DNA of 64,000 nucleotides from Paenibacillus sp. JNUCC32 (GCF_014863545.1 NZ_CP062260.1:2542001-2606000); one strand, 5' to 3'. Numbered from the stretch's first letter, positions 24,708 to 34,583 are shown. Translations and numbers: made by a program. Notes: generated by a model from the letters alone, not told the origin.

Positions 24708-26753
24708 ATGAAGCCGAAGAGACAAAGCAAGTCAAGAACCATTCGTGTATTGGCAGCCTCCGTGCTGTCCGCCAGTCTGCTGGCTTTCCCCGTCGATATT
24801 CATGCGGCAGCGGCCAAATCCGCAGAAGTCGCAGTCGAATCCCGGCATGCGGGGGCACCGGTACTAAGCTCCAACGAAGTCAAGGCTTTCGCTGACGCTT
24901 ATTTTGCCGATCCCCAGGTTTCGGACATGCTGGCAGGCGCACTAGTAGTGGTCGTACAAGACGACAAGGTGCTGTTGAATACGGGCTACGGTTACGCCGA
25001 TCTTGAATCCAAGAAGAAGATTGATCCGGATCGTACATTGTTCCGCATGGCATCGATATCGAAATCGGTTACCGCAACGGCGGTCATGCAGCTGGTCGAG
25101 AACGGGAAAATCGACCTGAAGCAAAACATAACCGAATACATGCCGGATGTGAAGATCCCTAACCTTACCGGCGCCCCCGTCACCGTTGAGCATTTGCTGA
25201 CGCATACGACGGGCTTCGATTTTACGGACAGCTACTCGGTTCCGCCTCACATCATTCAGAAGGGCGAGATTCCGCTCGCCGATTTTATCCGGGTGAATGC
25301 TCCGGCTGTGGTTCGTACGCCTGGTGAAGTTTACCGGTATGACAATCTGGCATCCTCCATGCAGGGATATATTGTCCAGAGCGTATCTGGAGAGCCGTTT
25401 GAGAATTATATCAAAAAGCAAATATTCGACCCGCTGAACATGAAGCGTGCCGCATTTCGAATGAACGACGATATCATCGCGAATCTTGCCACGGGGTACA
25501 ATGTCGATCAACAACCGATAAAGCCTTACGAGAACGTGCCTACCATCGCACCTGAAGGCGGCATGTTCGCCAGCGGTACCGATATGGCCAATTTCATTAC
25601 TGCCCATCTGAACGAGGGCCGATTCGGATCGGCCCGCATCCTGAAGGAGGAAACGACGCGATTGATGCACAAGACGCATTATGATGCCGCTGGCATTCCG
25701 TTGACGTCTTACGGCTTCGAGTCGTTCATGCACAACAGCCATAACGGCCAAACGGTGATTGGCAAAGGCGGCGATTTGGAGGGCTACCATTCCTGGCTTT
25801 GGCTGCTTCCCGACCAGAATGTCGGTGGTCTGATCGTTGTTAACAGCGACAAGAGCGCTTCGATCCGCAGCGAATTTTTCGTCGCGTTCATGGATCATTT
25901 CTATCCGAAAAAGCAGGGCTCAGAGAATTCATTCCCACTCCATCAGGAGCAGCTGCAGAAATTCGAGGGCCTATACAGAAGCCTGAGGACTCCGATTATC
26001 GCCACCCAGGTGACTGCCGGACAAGGCGAGCTGCTGGTTAACGATGCCATGGGCGAGCATAAACTCAAACCGGTCGGACCGCTGCGGTTTGTGGATGAGA
26101 ACGGCGTACCCGCCGCGTTTAAGGAAGATGATAACGGTGATGTTGCGTACATGTATTACACGGCCATCGACAGTATGTCCGAGAAGCTCCCGAATCCTGC
26201 TCCTTACAACGACGTCCCTGAAGAAAATCCTTATGCCAAGGACATTTACTTCGCTCAGTCTCTCCAGGCTTTCGGGGATAAAGGACAATCCAGCTTCCGG
26301 CCGGATGAACCGATTACCCGGGCCGAGTTTGTCAGCGTCATCAGCAGGCTGGCCGGCATGAAGCCTAGCGAAAGCGTAAGCATATTCAAAGATATGCAAG
26401 GGCACCCGCTTGCTGGTTATGTGCAGAATGCTGCGGATATGGGCGCCGTGATCGGCAAGACGAACCAGAATTTCGAACCCGATCAGCCGATCACGCGCCA
26501 AGAGGCTGCAGTTATCATATGGCGGACTGCACATCATGCGCTTGGCGCGAAGGCCGTCCCGTCCAAACTCCGTACGAAACCGGCCGCGTGGGCGGATGAA
26601 GCGGTGCAGTTTATGGTCGGAACCGGCATGCATGGTCCCGAAGTGACCAAGGATGCAAACGGTGCGGCCGATTACCGGCCAACGGACAATCTTCTGCGGA
26701 AGGAAGCGGCGGCCATCTACGCGAAACTGATTCAGCAGGCTTTTGGTTTTTAA
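24708..26753 (+). CDS. Secreted beta-lactamase-fold serine hydrolase with S-layer homology domains
   Basis: 681 residues. A signal peptide (cleavage near DIHA-AAA), a serine beta-lactamase/D-Ala-D-Ala carboxypeptidase-like domain at about 55-400 with S116-I-S-K119 and Y210-D-N212, a linker domain, then three SLH repeats at about 505-680 (DKGQSSFRPDEPITRAEFV; NQNFEPDQPITRQEAAVIIW; ADYRPTDNLLRKEAAAIYAK). The SLH part should anchor it to pyruvylated secondary wall polymer, so it works at the cell surface, perhaps on peptidoglycan stem peptides. AAGGAGAGG precedes the ATG. Single-gene unit with its own promoter and 3' hairpin. Confidence 0.92.
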   Translation: MKPKRQSKSRTIRVLAASVLSASLLAFPVDIHAAAAKSAEVAVESRHAGAPVLSSNEVKAFADAYFADPQVSDMLAGALVVVVQDDKVLLNTGYGYADLESKKKIDPDRTLFRMASISKSVTATAVMQLVENGKIDLKQNITEYMPDVKIPNLTGAPVTVEHLLTHTTGFDFTDSYSVPPHIIQKGEIPLADFIRVNAPAVVRTPGEVYRYDNLASSMQGYIVQSVSGEPFENYIKKQIFDPLNMKRAAFRMNDDIIANLATGYNVDQQPIKPYENVPTIAPEGGMFASGTDMANFITAHLNEGRFGSARILKEETTRLMHKTHYDAAGIPLTSYGFESFMHNSHNGQTVIGKGGDLEGYHSWLWLLPDQNVGGLIVVNSDKSASIRSEFFVAFMDHFYPKKQGSENSFPLHQEQLQKFEGLYRSLRTPIIATQVTAGQGELLVNDAMGEHKLKPVGPLRFVDENGVPAAFKEDDNGDVAYMYYTAIDSMSEKLPNPAPYNDVPEENPYAKDIYFAQSLQAFGDKGQSSFRPDEPITRAEFVSVISRLAGMKPSESVSIFKDMQGHPLAGYVQNAADMGAVIGKTNQNFEPDQPITRQEAAVIIWRTAHHALGAKAVPSKLRTKPAAWADEAVQFMVGTGMHGPEVTKDANGAADYRPTDNLLRKEAAAIYAKLIQQAFGF

Positions 26754-26807
26754 TTTGGTCCGCTGCTTACTAGTGGAAGCTTGGCACTCATAGCTTAATA
26801 TGAATAA

Positions 26808-26840
26808 GAACAGCTGACGGTTTCGAATCGTCAGCTGTTC
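26808..26840. terminator. Hairpin between convergent SLH hydrolase and APH-like genes
   Basis: GAACAGCTGACG, nine-nt loop, CGTCAGCTGTTC: perfect 12-bp stem between convergent genes, so it may serve both. The T-run is weak on both sides (TTCTAG rightward, TTCTTATT leftward). Confidence 0.6.
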
Positions 26841-26887
26841 TAGTACGAATCATAATCAGGTGATGGTGATTAGCCCCCCGATCCTAT

Positions 26888-27679
26888 CTAGAAAAATGCA
26901 TATAATCCTTCTTCAAAGTACTTGTACTCCGACTCGCTAATCCTTCCTCTCCCATATCCTTCAAAGAAAACGTCGATTTCCGATTCGGTTTCAATCGCGT
27001 TCGGTTTAGGGCGTATCGCCAAAGACACATCATACCTTGGATCACCAAGCGCTCCACCGCTCCAATCTATGATGCCCGCAATGTTTCCGTCGCGAACCAA
27101 AACATTATCAATCGTGAAATCACCATGTATTAAGGTGTTTGTTATAGTCAGGGGTTTGTTCCTATTCAACGAATCCCATAATTCAGCGGTTCCATCAACG
27201 TTGTAATGTCTTAGGTTATATTCTGCACGGAGCAGCATGTCATCCAGCCAAGGGGATTCTCCCCTCATTTCTTCAGGGCAGGGCGTAGCGTGAATCGCGG
27301 ACAAAATCGCACCGAAATTGAATATCGTCTCATGCTTTTTTTCCGAGTTCTTCTCGCGGACCAGTGCCTGCCTTAATGTTTCACCCTCGAAAAACTTCAA
27401 CAACGCCCACGATTGATTGTTTTCTTTATCTTCCACGAACCTGTAAACCGAAGGGACCAGCAACGATGTCTTTTGCAGAGAATGCAGAACGCGGATTTCT
27501 TGTGCCAGCCACGAGTTGTACTGCTCTCCCTTCGTTCGCTTTAGAATAAATCGCCCCTGCTCGTTTTCCAGTATTCCTACATCCGATGTATGACCCTGTC
27601 TTGGAAATTCCAGCTTGGATACCGTACCTACTTCATCTATAATCGACTCGGGTATTTCATGCAATTGAATCGGAAGCAT
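26888..27679 (-). CDS. Aminoglycoside phosphotransferase-family kinase
   Basis: 263-residue small-molecule kinase fold. The nucleotide-binding lysine is in RFILKRTKG, the catalytic loop is LIHGDFTIDNVL (Brenner motif, Asp as base) and the metal-binding Asp is in GIIDWSGG. The family covers antibiotic, choline, homoserine and other kinases; nothing here identifies a drug substrate. ATG at 27679 is chosen because GAGGAG lies seven bases upstream; an in-frame GTG five codons earlier overlaps that site. It lies downstream of the DUF4097 gene but beyond a terminator, so it is probably transcribed alone. Confidence 0.88.
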   Translation of the reverse strand: MLPIQLHEIPESIIDEVGTVSKLEFPRQGHTSDVGILENEQGRFILKRTKGEQYNSWLAQEIRVLHSLQKTSLLVPSVYRFVEDKENNQSWALLKFFEGETLRQALVREKNSEKKHETIFNFGAILSAIHATPCPEEMRGESPWLDDMLLRAEYNLRHYNVDGTAELWDSLNRNKPLTITNTLIHGDFTIDNVLVRDGNIAGIIDWSGGALGDPRYDVSLAIRPKPNAIETESEIDVFFEGYGRGRISESEYKYFEEGLYAFF

Positions 27680-27796
27680 ATCATGTCTCCTCACCTATAA
27701 ATTGGAAGCAAATATTCTTCCTCATTATACACACTGCATTCGCCTTCAATCGATAATTTTCACCTTGGCTTTTGTACCTTGTTGACTTCATGCACA

Positions 27797-27829
27797 ACAA
27801 AAAAGACATCCCCGTTAGGATGTCTTCTC
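27797..27829 (-). terminator. Terminator of the DUF4097 gene
   Basis: Leftward: AAGACATCC, six-nt loop, GGATGTCTT, then TTTTG. It lies 20 bp past the stop at 27849. Confidence 0.85.
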
Positions 27830-27848
27830 GTCTCTTTTATGCACAGAA

Positions 27849-28814
27849 TTATTCCAGCTTGAAGTTTCCGGAGCCCGTGCGAACCTTCAACAGCACGTCG
27901 CCGCTGCCAAGCGTTCCCTTCAGTCTTCCTTTGTCTTCGTCCTTCACCTCGTAACGCATTCCATCCAACCGAATATTTCCCTCACCGGAACTTCCCTGGT
28001 AATCGACTTCCAACGAAGTAGGTTCTTGAGCCAGATCAATGCTCACGTTGCCGCTGCCGGTTCGCAGATCGGCATCATGAACCAATCGTTCCGCATCTAC
28101 GCGGATATTGCCGGATCCCGTCTTGCCTTGCAAAGCCGCTTCTCCATCACTCAGCTCAACGTTGCCGCTGCCGTTTTGAAAGCTCAGCTGTTCGGCATGA
28201 TAGCCGTCTGCCGAGATTTCGCCGGACCCCGATTGCAGCGCCACCGATTCGGCTTCAATCTCCTCAACTTCGATATTGCCGCTGCCGGTATGCACCGCCA
28301 GCTCGCCGGCGTTCACCTGCTGGGCATTGACATTGCCGCTGCCTGCCTTGACGGTAACCTCGTCTCCCAGTAAGCTCTCTACTTCGATATTACCGCTCCC
28401 GCTTTCGATCTTGGCCGTTTCCCAGTTCTTTTCCGGTAACTCCACCGTTAACTGTAGATCCATAATGCTTATACCCAGATTAATGCCATGATCTTCTTCG
28501 ACGCCAACCGTCATCGAATCGCCGTTCGGCTCAACCTGCAGTTTCACCTGGTCGGCATATTTCGAACTTGCCTTTCCACTCAGCCGCACCTTGATCTGAT
28601 CCGCGGCTCCTTGGACGACATGAATGTCGATGCTTCCGGTCTTCACCGTCAAGTCCCGGTAATCATCCGCATCAAACGTTTGCTCTTCATTTATCTTCTT
28701 GGTGTCAAAGGAAAAGCCGAATTGAATATCCGAAAAAATGTTCCTTGGGTTCATCGTAAAGATCAGCAGCAGCACGCCGATTGCCACGATCAAGAATCCT
28801 GTTCTCTTCTTCAT
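27849..28814 (-). CDS. DUF4097 (LiaG-like) beta-helix protein with GSGN repeats
   Basis: 321 residues: one N-terminal membrane anchor (FLIVAIGVLLLIFTM) followed by an extracytoplasmic beta-rich domain. From residue 139 the motif GSGN or GSGE returns at 158, 177, 196, 215, 233 and 253, a near-exact 19-residue period expected of a beta-solenoid. This matches the DUF4097/LiaG-like proteins often found in cell-envelope stress loci, whose biochemical role is unclear. GAGGAA precedes the ATG. It is monocistronic here, with no LiaRS-like partner nearby. Confidence 0.88.
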   Translation of the reverse strand: MKKRTGFLIVAIGVLLLIFTMNPRNIFSDIQFGFSFDTKKINEEQTFDADDYRDLTVKTGSIDIHVVQGAADQIKVRLSGKASSKYADQVKLQVEPNGDSMTVGVEEDHGINLGISIMDLQLTVELPEKNWETAKIESGSGNIEVESLLGDEVTVKAGSGNVNAQQVNAGELAVHTGSGNIEVEEIEAESVALQSGSGEISADGYHAEQLSFQNGSGNVELSDGEAALQGKTGSGNIRVDAERLVHDADLRTGSGNVSIDLAQEPTSLEVDYQGSSGEGNIRLDGMRYEVKDEDKGRLKGTLGSGDVLLKVRTGSGNFKLE

Positions 28815-28994
28815 AACGTGTTCCTCATTCCTTCCATATCATCCCTGTATGAGTTCTCTTTTTTTGCCAATTACTGAAGTCCTGTTCAGTATAACATCCC
28901 TACGGGAAATGAGCATTGACCCCGCGAATGAGATTGGAACCCCGACCTAAGTCTAGTAAAGCTTGGGAATACACTGCAGACTATGCATTTAAAC

Positions 28995-29024
28995 AAAAAA
29001 AAGCCGCAAAGATCGCGACTTTTT
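28995..29024 (-). terminator. Terminator of the ZIP transporter gene
   Basis: Leftward AAAAAGTCGC, seven-nt loop, GCGGCTTTTT plus further T residues; one mismatch in the stem. It starts 14 bp past the stop. Confidence 0.75.
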
Positions 29025-29037
29025 CTTTAATCAAGTA

Positions 29038-29853
29038 CTATCCCAATGCCACATCCAGAATCATCATCAGTACGAAACCGAACATCAAACTCATCGAAGC
29101 CAAATCCTTGTTGCCTTTTTCCTGTGAGCTTGGAATCACCTCTTCGGCTACGACAAAGATCATCGCTCCGGCCGCAAAGCTCAAGGCATAAGGCAGCATG
29201 GGTTCAATGAAGGCTACGGCGACCGCGCCTATCACCGCGGCGATAGGTTCGACCATTCCTGAAAACTGTCCATAAAAAAAGCTTCTTTTCCGCGACATTC
29301 CGTCACCGCGGAGCGGCATCGAGACCGCTACGCCCTCCGGGAAGTTCTGAATGCCGATGCCTAGGGCCAGCGTCAAAGCTCCCACCAGAGATGCCTCCGT
29401 TCCCCCGTTCGCAAGAGCCCCAAATGCGATCCCCACCGCTAATCCTTCCGGAATGTTGTGCAGCGTGATGGCCAGAACCAGCAAGGTGCTTCTTTTCCTC
29501 ACTCTCGGATTATATCCCTCCGCTCCTCCCATCGGAGAATTGGGGTGAAGATGGGGTAGAATCTTATCGATTCCCCATATGAATACTCCGCCTAATAAAA
29601 ATCCGAACGCAGCCGGAAACCAGTTCCCGATCGGATTGCCTTCCGACAGTTCGATGGCCGGTGCCAATAATGACCAGTAGCTGGCCGCAATCATGACGCC
29701 ACCGGCAAACCCCAACATACTATCCAGCAAGCGCTGGTTCAATGTTTTCGTAACAAAAACAAGAGCCGCACCTAACGCCGTCATCCCCCAGGTAAACAAG
29801 GTGGCCAGCAATGCTTGGATGATGGGATTGAAATTCATAAAAAAGTCTACCAT
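29038..29853 (-). CDS. ZIP family divalent metal transporter
   Basis: 271 residues with about eight hydrophobic segments. The metal-binding signatures [14 protein letters not shown] (helix 4) and [15 protein letters not shown] (helix 5) and VAEEVIP are those of the GufA/ZupT branch, which imports zinc and other divalent metals. A His/Pro loop ([12 protein letters not shown]) lies in the cytoplasmic loop after helix 3. AAGGAG lies 11 bases before the ATG. Single gene, divergent from the oxidoreductase at 30183. No clear Zur, Fur or MntR box is visible in the gap. Confidence 0.92.
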   Translation of the reverse strand: MVDFFMNFNPIIQALLATLFTWGMTALGAALVFVTKTLNQRLLDSMLGFAGGVMIAASYWSLLAPAIELSEGNPIGNWFPAAFGFLLGGVFIWGIDKILPHLHPNSPMGGAEGYNPRVRKRSTLLVLAITLHNIPEGLAVGIAFGALANGGTEASLVGALTLALGIGIQNFPEGVAVSMPLRGDGMSRKRSFFYGQFSGMVEPIAAVIGAVAVAFIEPMLPYALSFAAGAMIFVVAEEVIPSSQEKGNKDLASMSLMFGFVLMMILDVALG

Positions 29854-29982
29854 GCAACAAAGAACTCCTTCGATGAAATTAATATGATACTTATACTATT
29901 TCCTAATGCGAGCCCTACATGCATTTGTCGATGATCCGATAAATCGATCTAGAGAATATGTACCCGCACGTGTCCATTCCGA

Positions 29983-29996
29983 TGCATTTCAATGCA
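29983..29996. promoter_or_regulatory. Inverted repeat in the ZIP/oxidoreductase intergenic region
   Basis: TGCATT-TC-AATGCA in the 329-bp divergent gap 29854-30182. It could be an operator for either gene but matches no metal-regulator box I know. The ZIP side also shows TTAGGA-N16-TATTAA as a weak promoter candidate; the rest of the gap, apart from the HxlR-like site at 30091-30146, shows nothing recognisable. Confidence 0.3.
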
Positions 29997-30090
29997 AATA
30001 ATTATATATCATAAATTTCATAAAGTTGATAGATTGTTTTTCCGTGGCACCGGATCGGACCTGCCGTTTCCCCAGAACGCTCACCTTTAG

Positions 30091-30146
30091 GTAAGTACCT
30101 GTAAGAAAAGTGCATACTTACATCAAACCGGCGAGCCCTTTATACT
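30091..30146 (+). promoter_or_regulatory. Promoter with overlapping HxlR-type inverted repeat
   Basis: TTACAT (30118-30123), 17 bp, TATACT (30141-30146) is a good sigma-A promoter. GTAAGTA (30091-30097) and TACTTAC (30115-30121) form an inverted repeat whose right arm overlaps the -35, as expected for control by the adjacent HxlR protein. Confidence 0.65.
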
Positions 30147-30182
30147 CTAGAACATACATCATATCCAAGGAGGAATCATCTT

Positions 30183-30746
30183 TTGAAAACTCTCGTTATC
30201 GTAACGCATCCGAACATAGAAACATCGATCATCAATAAGCGCTGGGTAGAAGAACTCCGGCAATACCCGGATAAGTATACCGTTCACGAATTGCACAAAG
30301 CGTATCCGAACGGAATCATAGACGTGGAAAAAGAGCAGCAGCTCATAGAATCGCATCAAATTTTAGTTTTGCAATTCCCCGTTTATTGGTTTAGCTGCCC
30401 GCCGCTCCTAAAAAAATGGCTGGATGATGTTTTGACTTATGGTTGGGCTTATGGTTCGAATGGAGGCGATAAACTAAAGAAACGCAAGGTCGCATTAGCC
30501 GTATCCGCCGGCATTAAAGAGGAAGATTATCAGGAAGACGGAAGGTACCGCCACACCCTGGGGCAGCTGCTGGCTCCATTGGAGACAACGTTCTTATACT
30601 GCGATGCCGATTATCGTTCGTTCTATGCTTTCTATGGGCAGGAGAAGGAACCTGGCGGAAACGCGCCCGACATGGAGCCGTGGCCGCCCCAAAGCACATT
30701 GGATATAAGCGCCCGGCAGTATTTGAAGTTCTTAGACAACCTATGA
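30183..30746 (+). CDS. NAD(P)H-dependent oxidoreductase, flavodoxin-2 family (YwrO/KefF-like)
   Basis: 187-residue FMN enzyme of the quinone reductase type, reducing quinones, nitro- or azo-compounds or electrophiles with NAD(P)H. The flavin-phosphate region is VTHPNIETS, followed by QFPVYWFSCPPLLKKWLDDV and YGWAYG, which are conserved in the family. Translation starts at TTG with AAGGAGG nine bases upstream. It is convergent with an HxlR regulator across a shared terminator, and its promoter carries an HxlR-type repeat. This is the common arrangement of a redox or electrophile-responsive HxlR controlling a flavin reductase. Confidence 0.9.
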   Translation: MKTLVIVTHPNIETSIINKRWVEELRQYPDKYTVHELHKAYPNGIIDVEKEQQLIESHQILVLQFPVYWFSCPPLLKKWLDDVLTYGWAYGSNGGDKLKKRKVALAVSAGIKEEDYQEDGRYRHTLGQLLAPLETTFLYCDADYRSFYAFYGQEKEPGGNAPDMEPWPPQSTLDISARQYLKFLDNL

Positions 30747-30768
30747 TGAGTTGCTGCAACAAAGTAAA

Positions 30769-30803
30769 AAAGAAGTATTTCCTGCTGTAGGAAATACTTC
30801 TTT
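30769..30803. terminator. Bidirectional terminator between oxidoreductase and HxlR
   Basis: AAAGAAGTATTTCCT, five-nt loop, AGGAAATACTTCTTT: perfect 15-bp stem with A/T flanks, between convergent genes. Confidence 0.85.
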
Positions 30804-30820
30804 AGTTACATCGGCCGTCG

Positions 30821-31192
30821 TCAAGCTTCACGCTGTACACCTTCCGGAGCGCTCAAACTGTTCTTCTCTCCCCATTCGCACATCATGTGTAATACAGGTA
30901 TGAGAGAAAGTCCGCGTTCGGATAAAGTGTATTCCACTTTCGGGGGAACCTGGGGATATTCCGTCCGAACGATAAGATCATCCGTTTCCAGCTCCTTTAA
31001 CATGATGCTAAGCGTTTTAAAGGATATGGAGCCGATGCTTCGTTTCAGCTCGTTATGCCGCATGATCTTTTTTTCTGACAGCCAGTACAGGATGATCATT
31101 TTATACTTGCCGCCGATTAAGGACAGTGTATATCCAAAGCCGGTGTCTTGGGGTTTCACGCCGGTCGGTACACAGGTTTCGCTTTCCCGCAT
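30821..31192 (-). CDS. HxlR family transcriptional regulator
   Basis: 123-residue winged-helix regulator: GGKYKMIILYWLSEKKIMRHNELKRSI is cut here into its known parts GGKYKMIIL (helix 1) and RHNELKRSIGSISFKTL (recognition helix), with the wing PPKVEYTLSERG. A cysteine at about residue 6 (SETCVP) and one near the end (MMCEWG) could sense thiol stress, as in HypR/YodB-like proteins; that is inference. ATG at 31192 is preferred over an upstream GTG because GGAGAG lies eight bases before it. The likely target is the convergent flavin reductase promoter. Confidence 0.9.
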   Translation of the reverse strand: MRESETCVPTGVKPQDTGFGYTLSLIGGKYKMIILYWLSEKKIMRHNELKRSIGSISFKTLSIMLKELETDDLIVRTEYPQVPPKVEYTLSERGLSLIPVLHMMCEWGEKNSLSAPEGVQREA

Positions 31193-31295
31193 AAGCCACA
31201 CTCTCCTTCCGATCTGTTTCCAAAGCTCGATATTAGGATCATTTTATCACAAATACGATCCTGGAAACTCAGGAGAATCCCTTCCGGCATGAGAA

Positions 31296-34200
31296 TCAAC
31301 CAGCCCAGACGTCTTTTACATATTGTCCTGTCGATTCCAAACCCGACAGCCAGGCAGCAGCATCTTCAGCATTCACGCCATGGCGCTCCTGATAGGATTG
31401 AATCAGCGTTTGTTCCACCTCCGGAGCCATCCGGGAGCCGTCGCCGCAAATGTACATTTGCGCTCCGCCCTCAAGCAGCGACAGCAATAACATTCCGTCT
31501 TGTTTCATCAAATGCTGAACATAGCATTTCTCCGCTCCGCTTACCCTCGAGAAAGCCGTATGCAACGTGACCAGCCCCTCCTGCTCTGCCCGCTCAAACT
31601 CCTCGCGATACAGGAAGTCCTGCTCCGGATTCCGGCAGCCGAAGTACAGATGCGCGGCGCCCAGCTCTTGACCTGCCTCCCGAAGCGCTTGTCTCGCTTG
31701 GATAAATCCCCTGAACGGTGCAACGCCCGTGCCTGGTCCGATCATGATCATAGGCGTCGCTGGATCCTCCGGCAGCGCAAAACCCGACTCGGGAGAGCGT
31801 ATAAACATCAAGACCTCCGCGCCCGTTTCCAATTCGGCCAAATAGTTCGAAGCAATGCCCCGATATTCTCCCTTGCCGCTCCATGCCCGGTCCCGAACGA
31901 CGCTAACCGTGACGCTTGCCGTATTCCGGCTAACTTTCGGTGAGCTGGAAATCGAATAATATCTCGGCTTCAATGGCGGCAGAAGCTCAAGAAACCGTTC
32001 AAACGGCAGTTCGCAGGCTTCATACCGCTCCAGCAGGTCGAGCATGGTGATCCGTTTGGTCCGAACTTCGGCCTGATAGCTCGCTTCCTCTATCAGTTCT
32101 TGGAGCTCTTTGGCATGCGGCGGACATACCGTGCAAGCGGCCATTTCCCGTATCTGCGCCCTTGTAGCCGGTTCCTGCAGTTCCACGCTGCGGGACAACA
32201 GATCGTCGAGGCGGACAGGTATGCCGGTCGGCAAATGTGCGCTGCTTCTTCCTTCTGCAGACAAAATAAGATGGGAGCCCGCGTTCAGTTTGAATCTTCG
32301 AAGTACTCGCTGAACCAGTGTCTTTGGATTGACCGGAAGCACCCCCAGATGATCGCCTTCGCGGTATTCCGCTCCGGACGGGAGCGAGATTTCGATATGC
32401 TGCGTGATCCTTCCGCTGCCCTCATGCTGCAGATTGCGGCTAAATACGATACGCCCTGTCACGGCGCGATAGGTTTCCGTCAACGGAACGGCGGCCGCAC
32501 CCTGGACGAACTGAACGGACAAGGCGCTGCGTTTCTGTCCATGGACCGCCGTAACCGGCAATCCGAGCGCTTGCATCAAATCCGGCCATAAATGCTCCGT
32601 CCACTCATCGACTTCCCGCTCAAAATCGCCGCTTGCATCACTTTCGCCGCGCTGGATCAAACGCTGGCCCCCTTTGAGTGCAAGCTGCTCGTCGATGAAG
32701 CGGGGAATGCGCTGATACGTGCTTGCCCAGTTATGGTCTCCGCACCCGAATACCGCGTAACGAACGCCCTCAATTTCGGATTCGTTCGCGTTCTCGAGCC
32801 ATTCCGTGAAAGCCTTGGCATTGGAAGGCGGTTGTCCGTTGTACGATGCAGTAACGATGACTACAACGCCTTCCTTCGGAAGCTTTCCTGCATATTCGTC
32901 CAGTGTGCCCACCTGGCTGTCGAACCCTTGATGCTTCGCAGCATCCGCCACCTCTCTGGCAATTCCCTCAGCCGTGCCCAGATTGGAACCGTACAATGCG
33001 AGCAGCGGCGTATGATGGGCAAATGCCGCCGAAGGATCGGACTTGGCATCATCCCGCTTCTTCGATTCGAGCGAAGCAACTTGACCTCCACCCGGTACCA
33101 GAAGAGCCGTCCCGCCTTGACGGCTTCGAACCTGAATACGGAACCCTTCCGGCTTCAGAGTGAGTGTTTCCTTTACTTTCAGCTCATACGGCTGGTTATC
33201 GATCAGTTCGAAATATTTGAGAACCAAACCAAGGACCAGGGTTGCTTCCTGCAGCGCAAACTGCTGACCGATGCAGGCGCGTTGGCCGTTACCAAACGGT
33301 TTGTAGGCGTCATGCGGCACCTGGCTCGGATCCTCGAAACGTTCGGGTCTGAACGTTTCCGCATCGTCCCCCCAAACCCGCGAGTCCCGATGGAGCCCTG
33401 GGATCAGGACGGTCACGCTGTCCCCTTTCTTCATGGGATAGGTTCCCCCGATCGCCGTATCTTCCTTTGCATACAAGGAGAAAGCAGGCGCCGTTGGCCA
33501 TAAGCGCAGCGACTCGTTGAGTACCATGCGGACGTATTTGAGTTCCCTCACCTGGTTATAGGTCGGAACGGGATCTTTCAGTACGCGGTCCACTTCGCTG
33601 ACCGCCTTAAACAAGGCTTCCGGATTTTTCATCAAATAATAAATGGCAAAGGACAACAAGCCGCTTGTCGTCTCATGTCCGGCGATCAGAAAGGTGATGA
33701 TCTGGTAACGGATGTTCTCATGATCGAGAGACTCGCCTGTATCGGGATCGACGCCTTCCAGCATATGCGCGAGCAAATCCCCTTCTTCACCGCCGTGCTT
33801 TCTGCGATCTTGGATGAGCTCATCCACGAGGGAGAACATGAACTGGATATCCTCCTGAAACTGCCGTTTCTTTTTAATCATAAACATGTCCTGGATGCCC
33901 AGACGATGAAGCTGGTTCATGCCCTCATCCAGCGCCCGCACCATACTGTCGATAAATGGATGGTTGTCTTCGCGGTAGAAGCTGTTAAACCGGTAATTAA
34001 ATCCGCAGAGGCCGATCGTATCCAGCGTCAAGCGCGTCATGTCGGCAGGAACGTCCACGGTTTCGTCCGGATTGAGCCGAGCCCATTTCTGGACCAGCTG
34101 CATGGCGATATCGACCATTTTCGTGTGGTAGCCTTGCATCGCGCGCTGGCTGAAGCTGGAGAGCAGAATGTTATGGGCTTTTTTCCAGTTTGGCTCCTGC

Positions 34201-34481
34201 GTGGCGCTCGTAAACAATCCATCCCCCGCGAATGGGCGGACATTCTGCAGCGGTGCCCAGATTCGTTTATCAAACCGCTTCTCGTCACAAGCATCCTTGA
34301 CATATTCATGTCCCGAAACGTACAGTTCCTTGCGTCCGCCTGGATATTGAAATTGAAAGATCGGTCCGAGCTCGGAGGCAACTTTCACAAGCGATTGGAC
34401 CGGTGCGGCGGAATCCAGCAGCGGCAGATTGCCGAGCGGACCGTAGGTTTTAGGCTGAGGCACTTCCTTGGTTTGTGTCAT
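31296..34481 (-). CDS. Bifunctional cytochrome P450/NADPH-P450 reductase, CYP102A (BM3) type
   Basis: Self-sufficient fatty-acid hydroxylase of 1061 residues. The haem domain (1-about 470) shows F90 (equivalent of F87 in BM3), the I-helix AGHETTSG (267-274), ExxR at E323-R326 and [15 protein letters not shown] with thiolate Cys403. An FMN flavodoxin domain follows ([24 protein letters not shown]), then the FAD and NADPH domains ([35 protein letters not shown]; the C-terminus YVKDVWAG). It matches BM3, CypD and CypB in length and order. GGAGGGAG lies before the ATG at 34481. In B. subtilis a fatR repressor lies in the same operon; here none is directly adjacent. Confidence 0.95.
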   Translation of the reverse strand: MTQTKEVPQPKTYGPLGNLPLLDSAAPVQSLVKVASELGPIFQFQYPGGRKELYVSGHEYVKDACDEKRFDKRIWAPLQNVRPFAGDGLFTSATQEPNWKKAHNILLSSFSQRAMQGYHTKMVDIAMQLVQKWARLNPDETVDVPADMTRLTLDTIGLCGFNYRFNSFYREDNHPFIDSMVRALDEGMNQLHRLGIQDMFMIKKKRQFQEDIQFMFSLVDELIQDRRKHGGEEGDLLAHMLEGVDPDTGESLDHENIRYQIITFLIAGHETTSGLLSFAIYYLMKNPEALFKAVSEVDRVLKDPVPTYNQVRELKYVRMVLNESLRLWPTAPAFSLYAKEDTAIGGTYPMKKGDSVTVLIPGLHRDSRVWGDDAETFRPERFEDPSQVPHDAYKPFGNGQRACIGQQFALQEATLVLGLVLKYFELIDNQPYELKVKETLTLKPEGFRIQVRSRQGGTALLVPGGGQVASLESKKRDDAKSDPSAAFAHHTPLLALYGSNLGTAEGIAREVADAAKHQGFDSQVGTLDEYAGKLPKEGVVVIVTASYNGQPPSNAKAFTEWLENANESEIEGVRYAVFGCGDHNWASTYQRIPRFIDEQLALKGGQRLIQRGESDASGDFEREVDEWTEHLWPDLMQALGLPVTAVHGQKRSALSVQFVQGAAAVPLTETYRAVTGRIVFSRNLQHEGSGRITQHIEISLPSGAEYREGDHLGVLPVNPKTLVQRVLRRFKLNAGSHLILSAEGRSSAHLPTGIPVRLDDLLSRSVELQEPATRAQIREMAACTVCPPHAKELQELIEEASYQAEVRTKRITMLDLLERYEACELPFERFLELLPPLKPRYYSISSSPKVSRNTASVTVSVVRDRAWSGKGEYRGIASNYLAELETGAEVLMFIRSPESGFALPEDPATPMIMIGPGTGVAPFRGFIQARQALREAGQELGAAHLYFGCRNPEQDFLYREEFERAEQEGLVTLHTAFSRVSGAEKCYVQHLMKQDGMLLLSLLEGGAQMYICGDGSRMAPEVEQTLIQSYQERHGVNAEDAAAWLSGLESTGQYVKDVWAG

Positions 34482-34560
34482 GCGATCTCCCTCCATCATC
34501 CCTGTCATCTCTTTGTATTTGCCCATTTTCGGGCAGAATAATTCTCGTTGCAGAACCAAT

Positions 34561-34583
34561 TGACCATTTTCGTAATATGGTCA
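34561..34583. promoter_or_regulatory. Inverted repeat upstream of the BM3-like P450 gene
   Basis: TGACCAT, nine bases, ATGGTCA, about 80 bp before the start codon: a likely repressor site. It is not the BM3R1 palindrome of B. megaterium. I see no convincing -35/-10 pair around it. Confidence 0.45.

Noticed and set aside
26888..27679. Aminoglycoside resistance call for the APH-family kinase
   Set aside because: Family membership alone does not show antibiotic activity; kept as a generic kinase.
32592..34541. Two long + strand frames opposite the P450-reductase
   Set aside because: Shadow frames of a fully recognisable CYP102 protein.
391..34583. Similarity between GGTCAT/ATGACC at 391-410 and TGACCAT/ATGGTCA at 34561-34583, both before P450 genes
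   Set aside because: The half-sites face opposite ways and the motif is short, so a shared regulator is not supported.
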